A stretch of DNA of 38,538 nt from Pseudoselenomonas ruminantium (GTDB lineage: Bacteria; Bacillota; Negativicutes; Selenomonadales; Selenomonadaceae): assembly GCA_902780915.1 (NCBI GenBank), contig CACZHK010000020.1, positions 1 through 38,538 on the forward strand. The letters are read 5' to 3'. The notes beneath the pieces were generated by a model that searched no databases, was not told where the DNA came from, and worked only from the letters and a program-made list of their open reading frames with translations. Position 1 is the first letter of the stretch, and each line of letters begins with the position of its first letter. The position numbers were made by a program, and so were the translations under genes. Positions 1-6,193 of the stretch are shown here, piece after piece.

Positions 1-39
1 GATATATTTTTTTGTGAAAGATATTGAAGGGAAAATAGA

Positions 40-372
40 ATGACTGATTTGGAACTAAAAAAGCTTAAAGATGATTTGTGGCATGCAGCGGATGTGCTTC
101 GCTCTGGGGCGCATTTGGCGGCGAATAAGTATGGTCAGCCTATACTGGGACTTATCTTCCTGCGCTATGCTGATATTTTATACAAGCAGCATAAAGAGGA
201 AATTCTGGCAGAATATGAGAAGTTAAAAGGCAGTCGCAGGGAAAAGACGCTCAAGGAAATAGCTTTTGAGAAGTGTGGCTTCTATCTGCCGGAAGAAGCA
301 TATTATGATCATATCAATGATGCTCCTGATGATGCGAAGAAGGCAGTGCTAGTAAAAGAAGCCATGGAGGCC
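40..372 (+). pseudogene. hsdM: type I restriction methylase HsdM, 5' fragment
   Basis: N-terminal part of the type I DNA adenine methylase subunit. Residues 1-111 match the helical HsdM_N domain: opening with LKDDLWHAADVLRSG, then GLIFLRYADILYK, and a PDDAKKAVLVKEAME stretch. A working HsdM is about 500 residues and carries a later NPPF/Y adenine-methylase motif, which is absent here. The frame is cut at about 372 by an IS3-family element, and the gene resumes at about 1659. The start ATG at 40 follows a purine-rich GAAGGGAAAA. Upstream sequence lies outside the window, so hsdR or hsdS may sit there. The gene is certainly non-functional as read. HsdM identity is family recognition by eye. Confidence 0.85.
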
Positions 373-377
373 TATAA

Positions 378-419
378 TGGAACCATGAATTCGGACCAGT
401 GCTTGAAATTTTAAGAGTG
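378..419. repeat. IS left terminal inverted repeat
   Basis: Pairs imperfectly with 1613-1653. The outer seven bases (TGGAACC) and the inner TTTTAAGAGTG match exactly, with a diverged stretch between. The left repeat probably also carries the transposase promoter, since GCATGATATAAT lies just inside it (419-430). Confidence 0.8.
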
Positions 420-456
420 CATGATATAATAACCGAACATAATGGAGGTCATATTC

Positions 457-795
457 ATGCCAAGAAAAAAGTACACAGCCGAATTCAAGACCAAGGTTGT
501 CCTGTCGATACTGCAAGGCGACAAAGAATTTAACGAGATATGTGCTGAGCACAATCTCAACCCAAACATGGTAAGGAAATGGAAGCAGGACTTCCTGAAA
601 AATGCCCACCTTGCTTTTGGTGCAGAGACTGAGCGTAAGAGCGCTCAGAGGAAGGAGGATGACCTGAAGAAGAAGAACGACCAGATGCTGAAGATGATTG
701 GCCAGCTGACATTGGAGCGGGATTTTCTTCAGGACTGCTTTCGCCAGGCTGGAGAGGTCATTCCTCATCTGCCAGACTATGATCCGAAAGGATAA
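457..795 (+). CDS. IS3-family transposase OrfA
   Basis: DNA-binding subunit of the IS transposase, 112 residues from the ATG at 457. An upstream in-frame ATG at 442 exists, but the GGAGG at 444-448 is well placed only for 457. The N-terminal half is a helix-turn-helix of the transposase_8/HTH_Tnp type (EFKTKVVLSILQGDKEFNEI, then HNLNPNMVRKWKQDFLK); the C-terminal half is a leucine/charged coiled coil that would mediate multimerisation (KKKNDQMLKMIGQLTLERDF). Its stop overlaps the orfB start by 17 bases. OrfB lies in the +1 frame relative to OrfA, not the -1 frame used by classical IS3 frameshifting, so reinitiation at the ATG at 779 is the simpler route to OrfB. Confidence 0.9.
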   Translation: MPRKKYTAEFKTKVVLSILQGDKEFNEICAEHNLNPNMVRKWKQDFLKNAHLAFGAETERKSAQRKEDDLKKKNDQMLKMIGQLTLERDFLQDCFRQAGEVIPHLPDYDPKG

Positions 796-1612
796 CGGCC
801 TGTCCATTCGCCGTCAGTGCAAGCTCTTGGGAATCAACCGTTCCAGCCTATATTATGAGCCAGCAGAGCCAGAGGAAGCCTGCCTGATGCTGGAGGAGGA
901 ACTCATGACTCGCATTGACTACTGGCATACGAAATGCCCGTATTTTGGCTCCCGCAAGATTCTTGACAAGCTGAGGAAGGAAGGCTACGCCATTGGCCGC
1001 AAGAAGATACGCCGCCTTATGTGGCAAATGGGGATTGCTGCCATATACCCCAAGATCAACTTGTCCAAGCGCAATTTCAAGGAGGCAATCGTGCCATATC
1101 TGTTGCGCAATTATACGGTTAATTTCCCAAATCAGGTCTGGTCTATTGACATAACCTACATCCCAATGCGGCGTGGGCATATGTATCTCACCGCCATAAT
1201 TGATTGGTGCAGCAGGAAAATCGTCGGCCACCGTCTATCTGACACATTAGACACCAGCGAAGTCCTGTACGCCGTCAGAGAAGCTGTAGCAAAGCATGGC
1301 ATACCGGCGATTTTAAATTCAGACCAGGGGAGCCAGTTCACAAGCGATGATTACAAGCATCTGCTGAAAGAACTGGGGATCCGTCAGAGCATGGATGGCA
1401 AGAGCCGCTGGGCTGACAACATCATGATAGAGCGTTGGTTCCGAAGTCTGAAAACAGAAGCCATATACCCCAATGAGTTTGCCTCCCCTAGAGAACTCCG
1501 GCAACTCATAAACAGCTATGTCAAAGACTACAATGCAATCCGTCCTCATGAGTCTCTGGACTACATGGTCCCAAATGATGCCTACTATGGGGGATTTCCC
1601 GATATTGCCTGA
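779..1612 (+). CDS. IS3-family transposase OrfB (DDE integrase)
   Basis: Catalytic subunit of the transposase, 277 residues. The N-terminus has the HTH_21-like region (YFGSRKILDKLRKEGY and KKIRRLMWQMGI). The retroviral-integrase-like core holds the DDE triad: Asp in VWSIDITYIPM, Asp in LNSDQGSQFTS and Glu in IMIERWFRSLKTE, followed by the family's YNAIRPHESLDY C-terminus. Full length for the family, with no internal stop, so the element may still be active. The frame opens at an ATG inside the end of orfA. Its TGA at 1610-1612 ends directly at the right inverted repeat. Confidence 0.93.
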   Translation: MIRKDNGLSIRRQCKLLGINRSSLYYEPAEPEEACLMLEEELMTRIDYWHTKCPYFGSRKILDKLRKEGYAIGRKKIRRLMWQMGIAAIYPKINLSKRNFKEAIVPYLLRNYTVNFPNQVWSIDITYIPMRRGHMYLTAIIDWCSRKIVGHRLSDTLDTSEVLYAVREAVAKHGIPAILNSDQGSQFTSDDYKHLLKELGIRQSMDGKSRWADNIMIERWFRSLKTEAIYPNEFASPRELRQLINSYVKDYNAIRPHESLDYMVPNDAYYGGFPDIA

Positions 1613-1653
1613 CACTCTTAAAAATTTTTAAAGTGGTCTTGACAAGGGTTCCA
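1613..1653. repeat. IS right terminal inverted repeat
   Basis: Partner of 378-419; it ends in GGTTCCA at 1647-1653. After it the hsdM reading resumes at about 1659. Confidence 0.8.
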
Positions 1654-1658
1654 TTATA

Positions 1659-1890
1659 GTTGGTGCCTGAGGAGGAGCCAGAGTTATTATCTCGTATTAT
1701 AAGGATATTCAAAGACATTCCCGAAAATTCTACGCTGGATATCTTTGGGGAAATTTATGAGTATTTCTTGGGGAATTTTGCCTTGGCCGAGGGCAAGGAT
1801 GGTGGTGCATTCTACACGCCTTCTACAGTGGTTCGTTATATGGTGGAAGTGCTCAGTCCCGAAGCAGGCGGGGAAAAGAAATTCCTGGAC
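1659..1890 (+). pseudogene. hsdM: HsdM middle fragment, truncated
   Basis: Continuation of hsdM after the IS. The frame reads PEEEPELLSRIIRIFKDIP, then DIFGEIYEYFLGNFA and GGAFYTPSTVVRYMVEVL, which is the segment just before the SAM-binding motif of type I methylases. At KKFLD (about 1890) a normal HsdM continues with a PACGSGG-like motif. Here it runs into unrelated sequence instead, so the catalytic half has been deleted. The open frame formally continues to 2052, passing through a transcription terminator, so its last 50 or so residues are not a native protein end. The junction with the IS also seems to lack a few codons relative to intact HsdM. Confidence 0.8.
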
Positions 1891-1928
1891 AAAATCATAG
1901 CCGAATTGATACAAGAATACGGAAATAT

Positions 1929-1975
1929 AAATCCCTCGAACCTCCATGAAATAAAGGCTTCGAGGGATTTTTGCG
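1929..1975 (+). terminator. rho-independent terminator
   Basis: A perfect 12-bp stem (1929-1940 AAATCCCTCGAA with 1959-1970) and an 18-base loop, followed by a T run. It must once have ended the operon whose tail was joined to the hsdM remnant, and it now lies inside that remnant's open frame. Confidence 0.85.
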
Positions 1976-2052
1976 TTGTGGAGCAGAGGGCTATAGGTCG
2001 GGAGCATCTAATGCATGCTAGAATTTGTGGCTTGGAGGGGTTGTATAGCTGA

Positions 2053-2200
2053 AAATACCCCGTTTGTAGTGTGTAGGTACGCAGTAGAGAGGTGTTTGCG
2101 GGGTATGCAAAATAGATGAAAAAGAAGGAATTATACCATTAGTGACGAAATGTCATAGTGAAAAAGGTGGAAATAATAATATAAAATCTGTAAGGAGTGA
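2053..2200. other. gap before the R-M operon, no gene seen
   Basis: No convincing gene. It contains an 8-bp inverted repeat, ATACCCCG (2055-2062) with CGGGGTAT (2099-2106), 36 bases apart. This may be a deletion or element scar, or chance. Confidence 0.4.
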
Positions 2201-2229
2201 TTGACATTATAAACTGTAAAGTTTATAAT
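2201..2229 (+). promoter_or_regulatory. consensus promoter of the R-M operon
   Basis: Perfect vegetative-sigma boxes: TTGACA at 2201-2206 and TATAAT at 2224-2229, with a 17-base spacer. They lie 35 bases upstream of the XRE regulator start. Such strength implies the promoter is normally held down by a repressor; see the overlapping operator. Confidence 0.9.
2206..2229. promoter_or_regulatory. inverted-repeat operator overlapping the promoter
   Basis: A perfect 10-4-10 palindrome: ATTATAAACT (2206-2215), spacer GTAA, then AGTTTATAAT (2220-2229). It covers the whole promoter spacer and the -10 box. Its likely ligand is the XRE protein encoded directly downstream, as in controller-protein circuits of type II R-M systems. 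That link is inference. Confidence 0.75.
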
Positions 2230-2263
2230 TGATTACCTAAGTTTTAAAATTGAAAGGAGTACC

Positions 2264-2476
2264 ATGATGACAATCTCCGAACAGATTAAAGTTCTGTGCG
2301 TCAGAAATAATATTAGCGTGTCAGAACTAGCTCGGCGTCTCGGAACAACCCCTCAGAACTTTAATGGTAAAATGCGCAGAGAGTCGTTCTCTGTTGTAGA
2401 TATGGAACGTATTGCAGAAGTTACAGGAACAACCTTTAAAAGGGAGTTCGTTCTGAGGAATGGAGAAACTGTATGA
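2264..2476 (+). CDS. XRE-family helix-turn-helix regulator (controller-like)
   Basis: A 70-residue single-domain Cro/C1-type DNA-binding protein. The helix-turn-helix spans roughly residues 17-42 (ISVSELARRLGTTPQNFNGK). The start ATG at 2264 sits 3 bases after AAAGGAGT (2253-2260); a second ATG at 2267 is also possible. Its TGA overlaps the methyltransferase start (ATGA), so the two are translationally coupled. Size, position and the palindrome in its own promoter fit a controller (C) protein that times methylase and endonuclease expression when an R-M system enters a cell. It could instead be a plain autorepressor. Confidence 0.85.
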   Translation: MMTISEQIKVLCVRNNISVSELARRLGTTPQNFNGKMRRESFSVVDMERIAEVTGTTFKREFVLRNGETV

Positions 2477-3675
2477 TGAAATATAAAGAATACTACTCAA
2501 ATCGTGATGTAATATCCCTTTTTTCGGGTGCAATGGGATTAGACATTGGGTTGGAGGAAGCTGGCCTTAATGTGGCCATAGGCCAGGACTTTGAACTTGC
2601 CTGCGTGAAGACCATGAAGGCCAATGGACATAACGTGCTTGGCGGCGATATTCGGGAAATCAAGCCGGAAACACTCCTGGAAATGACAGGCTTGAAGGTC
2701 GGAGAACCCTTTATGATATGCGGCGGCCCTCCCTGCCAGCCCTTCTCCACGGCAGGGAAAAGACTAGGCATCAATGACCCTCGTGGTAGCTTATTCATGG
2801 ACTTTATCCGCATGATTGACTACATAAAGCCACGCTTCTTTATTATGGAGAATGTAAAGGGCATTGTTTCGGCCCCTTTGAAACATGTACCTGCGGATGA
2901 ACGTGATGGCAATGATCCGGAACAGCAGCTAGGAACAGTGCTGGATGTCATTCTTTCCGAATTCAACAAGCTGGGCTATAAAACCGTATATGGCATACTG
3001 GATGCCGTGAATTATGGTGTCCCCCAATTTCGGGAGCGGTTCATCCTGATTGGCAGCAGAGATAACGAAGATGTATTCTTGCCGGTTCCTACTCACTTCC
3101 AAATGCACCAAGACCCAAATTATCGTTGGAAAACTGTCGGCGAGGCTATAAAGGATTTGGAAGATGAAGATGGCGAATGTGGAAAACTGACACCAGAGCG
3201 CAAGAAGTATCTGCGTATGGTTCCCGAGGGCGGTAATTGGAAAGATTTGCCCCAAGAGGTCATCCGCGAGGCTATGGGGGGTGCCTATGAATCCGGCGGC
3301 GGAAAAGTCGGCTTCTATCGCAGATTGAGCTACGCCCAGCCGTCGCCGACCATAACTACAGCCCCAGCCCAAAAGGCTACCATGTTATGCCATCCAGTAA
3401 AAGACAGGCCGTTAAGCGTCCATGAATATGCGAGACTCCAGCAGTTCCCCGAGAGATGGATTTTCACAGGCACGACTGCGGCCAAGTACAAGCAGATAGG
3501 AAATGCCGTCCCCGTGGGACTGGCCAAGGCTATTGGTGAAGCCGTCATTGCCGTGGCGGACAAAAATGCTGTTGTGGAAACGAAGCGTTTCCGAGGGACA
3601 AGTATCCATAACAGAATTCGCAATGCCCTTGAGCTGGGCACCTATTCCGGAAAAATTGCAGCAGCTATGCTATAA
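2473..3675 (+). CDS. DNA (cytosine-5) methyltransferase 1
   Basis: Methylates cytosine at C5 in a target site that cannot be read from sequence. About 400 residues with all the key m5C motifs in order: motif I SLFSGAMGLDIGLEEAGL (from residue 15), motif IV GGPPCQPFS with the catalytic Cys88, motif VI MENVKG (Glu126), motif VIII NYGVPQFRERFILIG, motif IX YAQPSPTITT and motif X KYKQIGNAVPVGLA. The start overlaps the XRE gene's stop (ATGA), and the endonuclease gene follows 14 bases later, so this is the protecting methylase of a type II R-M operon. Base composition is host-like, unlike the second methyltransferase downstream. Motif X is intact, so it should be active. Confidence 0.95.
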   Translation: MMKYKEYYSNRDVISLFSGAMGLDIGLEEAGLNVAIGQDFELACVKTMKANGHNVLGGDIREIKPETLLEMTGLKVGEPFMICGGPPCQPFSTAGKRLGINDPRGSLFMDFIRMIDYIKPRFFIMENVKGIVSAPLKHVPADERDGNDPEQQLGTVLDVILSEFNKLGYKTVYGILDAVNYGVPQFRERFILIGSRDNEDVFLPVPTHFQMHQDPNYRWKTVGEAIKDLEDEDGECGKLTPERKKYLRMVPEGGNWKDLPQEVIREAMGGAYESGGGKVGFYRRLSYAQPSPTITTAPAQKATMLCHPVKDRPLSVHEYARLQQFPERWIFTGTTAAKYKQIGNAVPVGLAKAIGEAVIAVADKNAVVETKRFRGTSIHNRIRNALELGTYSGKIAAAML

Positions 3676-3689
3676 CGGGAGTGAAAGAT

Positions 3690-4430
3690 ATGGCGATTGG
3701 AAAAGAATATCATGAGGATGAAGTCGTAAAAGCTATTGCAAAGGCTATGGAAGACTTTTATGGCACCCTGATTGAAAAGATAGACGGACTGGATATTGTG
3801 AAAATCATGAAGCGGAAGAATCCATACCTCTATCGGGCCAAGGCGATGGAAAACGCATCGGAAATCGTGGAAAATGTACTTAGTGCCTTTGTTACATCCA
3901 GCGAAGAAACTATCTTCGGCAACTGCTTCTTTGAGCCGTTGGCCATTGCTGCCAGTGGCGGGAACAAGGCTTTGGCCGAGGGTATTGATATAATGGTTCA
4001 GGATAACGCCACCAATACGATTTATGCCGTGGCAGTAAAGAGCGGTCCAGCTGTTTTCAACGCAGACAGCAAGAAACGCCAAGAGCAGAATTTTACGGCA
4101 GCATCTAAACTGGCTCAACAGGCAAAGGCCAGATATGAAGCCATTATCGGTTACGGTTATGGTAAAAAGAAAGTAACAGGTCGTGGGAAGCCGAAAATGT
4201 ACAGGGAAATTGCAGGCAAGCAGTTTTGGGCTGAACTTACTGGCGAGGAAGACTTTTATCTGAAAATCATCCAGTTCATGGGAGACTTGCCGGAACAGTA
4301 TGTGGTATCCTACAAAGAAAGCTATAACAAAGCCTTCAATCGACTGGTCAGAGAGTTTTCCATCAAGTTCTGCAAGGAAGACGGCAGTATAGACTGGGAG
4401 AGTTTGGTTGAGTTCAATTCTGGTGATTAA
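3690..4430 (+). CDS. type II restriction endonuclease, PmeII-like
   Basis: The predicted cleaving partner of the methyltransferase upstream, about 246 residues from the ATG at 3690. GGGAGTG (3677-3683) is correctly spaced for this ATG, whereas the earlier GTG at 3681 overlaps that site. The protein has the KNPYLYRAK, SEETIFGN and AEGIDIMVQ segments, followed by YAVAVKSGP. I recognise these as the core of the PmeII-type endonucleases, with a PD-(D/E)XK-like site (Glu72/73, Asp100, Lys117). The family name is from memory and the recognition site is not predictable. Composition matches the methyltransferase, which supports a co-inherited pair. Confidence 0.75.
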   Translation: MAIGKEYHEDEVVKAIAKAMEDFYGTLIEKIDGLDIVKIMKRKNPYLYRAKAMENASEIVENVLSAFVTSSEETIFGNCFFEPLAIAASGGNKALAEGIDIMVQDNATNTIYAVAVKSGPAVFNADSKKRQEQNFTAASKLAQQAKARYEAIIGYGYGKKKVTGRGKPKMYREIAGKQFWAELTGEEDFYLKIIQFMGDLPEQYVVSYKESYNKAFNRLVREFSIKFCKEDGSIDWESLVEFNSGD

Positions 4431-4465
4431 CAACAAATGTTTTCCATAGAAGGTGGGCGAGAGGT

Positions 4466-4720
4466 GTGCAATATGCATATGATAATCAGACAATGGTTTT
4501 AAATAAAAAAATCAATCCATTGACTCAACAAAAGATAAGTATTGAGCTCGGAATGTCAAAAGCAAAGGTGGATTCCATAATCTGTGACTGGCAGAAAAAT
4601 GAATATATTTTCTTAGGAGCACGAGGACGATATGCACTTTTGGAAAAGGGAAGTCTTGTAGTTGAGGGGATTAATAAGATTGAAGCCAAAATGAAGAAAT
4701 ATTCTCAGAATGAATTATAA
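4466..4720 (+). CDS. small winged-helix DNA-binding protein
   Basis: An 84-residue protein if read from the GTG at 4466; a shorter form could start at the ATG at 4493. The core (LTQQKISIELGMSKAKVDSI, then WQKNEYIFLGARGRYALLEKG) looks like a winged helix: helix-turn-helix, then a short beta wing. The sequence turns sharply AT-rich about here, so this gene opens the second half of the island. It lies 14 bases before the second methyltransferase and probably shares its transcript. A regulator role is inferred; no named family was recognised. Confidence 0.6.
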   Translation: MQYAYDNQTMVLNKKINPLTQQKISIELGMSKAKVDSIICDWQKNEYIFLGARGRYALLEKGSLVVEGINKIEAKMKKYSQNEL

Positions 4721-4734
4721 GGAACCCAAAAGAT

Positions 4735-6012
4735 ATGTTTTTTAAAACTAATTTGAATTTTATAGATTTGTTTGCAGGAGCAGGGGGCTTATCTGAAGGT
4801 TTCGTTCAGGCTGGTTTTAATCCTATTGCCCATGTGGAAATGAATAAATTTGCAGCGCGAACATTGGAAACTAGAGCCGCGTATATGTATTTAAAGAATA
4901 GAGGAAGAGCAATTCAATGGTATTATCAGTACGAACGAGGGGAAATAACTCGCGAACAACTTTTTGAACATATACCAATGGAAGTGACTAAAACTGTTAT
5001 TAATGAGGAAATGTCAAAGAAAACACTCCCAAATATTTTTGCACGTGTTGATGAGATTATAAGAGAAGATGAAGTTAATCATGTGGATGTAATTGTAGGT
5101 GGCCCGCCATGTCAAGCATATTCTTTAGTTGGACGAGCTCAAAGCAGTCATATGAAAGTTCCGATGGACAAGGATCCAAGAAATGAACTTTATAAAATGT
5201 ATACTGGATTTTTAAAAAAATATAAACCTAAGATGTTTGTATTTGAGAATGTTGCGGGGATAATTTCTGCACGTGATGGTCAAATTTTTAAAGAGCTGCA
5301 AGATACACTTGAAAAAGTTGGATATATAGCGATTCCTCATTTAAAAAATGCTGCTGATTTTGGAGTCTTACAAAATCGAAAGCGAATGATAATAATCGGG
5401 TGGAGAAAAGGAACAAGTCATTTTTATCCAAGTTTTAAAAAAAACAGAAGTAATGCTGTTGTTTGGGACTTGCTAAGGGATTTAGCTACTGTAAATAGAG
5501 GCGAAGAGAACAATGATTATCGTCTTAGTTATGATGCATGTAGCGATTACTTGAAAAGGAATAAGATTAGAACAAAAAACGATGTAGTGACACATCATAT
5601 TGCAAGACTAAATAATCAACGTGACGTGCAGATATATGAAATTGCAATAAAGGCATATAACACCGGAGGAAAAAGGATTAGTTATGATCAGCTTCCGGAT
5701 GTGTTAAAAACGCATCGAAATCAAACCTCTTTTAAGGATCGATTCAAAGTTGTTGAAGGAAATGAACATGCTTGTCATACAGTATTAGCTCATCTTGCAA
5801 AGGATGGACATTATTTTATCCATCCCGACATAAAACAGTGTAGATCTATAACTGTTCGTGAGGCAGCTCGACTACAAACTTTTCCGGATAATTACTACTT
5901 CGAAGGAAGTCGCGGTGAGAAGTTCAAGCAAATTGGAAATGCGGTTCCCCCTATGATGGCAAAGGTAATTGCAGAGGAACTAAAGAAGCAATTAGTAGAT
6001 GCTGAATATTAA
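4735..6012 (+). CDS. DNA (cytosine-5) methyltransferase 2
   Basis: A second m5C methyltransferase, 425 residues, only distantly similar to the first. Motifs: I FIDLFAGAGGLSEGF, IV GGPPCQAYS with catalytic Cys126, VI FENVAG, VIII DFGVLQNRKRMIIIGW, a SITVREAARLQTFP segment and X KFKQIGNAVPPMMAKVI. The gap between motifs I and IV is unusually long (about 100 residues, including an AYMYLKNRGRAIQWYYQYE helix) and marks a distinct subfamily. The gene is very AT-rich. No classical endonuclease gene adjoins it; the next genes encode a GHKL ATPase and a receiver-like protein. It may protect DNA for that pair, or be an orphan. AAGGAAC precedes the start at 4735. Confidence 0.94.
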   Translation: MFFKTNLNFIDLFAGAGGLSEGFVQAGFNPIAHVEMNKFAARTLETRAAYMYLKNRGRAIQWYYQYERGEITREQLFEHIPMEVTKTVINEEMSKKTLPNIFARVDEIIREDEVNHVDVIVGGPPCQAYSLVGRAQSSHMKVPMDKDPRNELYKMYTGFLKKYKPKMFVFENVAGIISARDGQIFKELQDTLEKVGYIAIPHLKNAADFGVLQNRKRMIIIGWRKGTSHFYPSFKKNRSNAVVWDLLRDLATVNRGEENNDYRLSYDACSDYLKRNKIRTKNDVVTHHIARLNNQRDVQIYEIAIKAYNTGGKRISYDQLPDVLKTHRNQTSFKDRFKVVEGNEHACHTVLAHLAKDGHYFIHPDIKQCRSITVREAARLQTFPDNYYFEGSRGEKFKQIGNAVPPMMAKVIAEELKKQLVDAEY

Positions 6013-6193
6013 ACGGAGATGATCTAGTGGGGATAGTTGAAGTAACTTATGATGGAATAAAGCAATAAAGATTGAATAATAGTCCGTATAGATGTTTAGC
6101 TATGGCAGTGGTTGATGTAAATCCTTATCAGATATAAATGCTAAAACAACTTGTAAAAATATGGGGTTATGAAAGGCGTAGGAGATGAATTAG
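6013..6193. other. gap between methyltransferase 2 and the GHKL gene
   Basis: AT-rich, with no convincing gene. A 13-codon GTG-led frame (6028-6069, reading GIVEVTYDGIK) may be the end of a lost gene. No strong promoter boxes were found, so the GHKL gene may be co-transcribed with the methyltransferase. Confidence 0.35.

Larger units (their letters stand above)
377..1654 (+). mobile_element. IS3-family insertion sequence
   Basis: A roughly 1.28-kb element with two overlapping transposase frames (457-795 and 779-1612) bounded by imperfect terminal inverted repeats. The left repeat is about 378-419 and the right about 1613-1653; the tips are TGGAACC and GGTTCCA and the inner ends TTTTAAGAGTG and CACTCTTAAAA. 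TATA flanks both ends (373-376 and 1655-1658) and could be a 4-bp target duplication, but TATA is palindromic and also extends the inverted repeat, so this is not proof. It interrupts hsdM. The two-frame layout and the DDE integrase core place it in the IS3 family; the subgroup was not determined. Confidence 0.9.
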
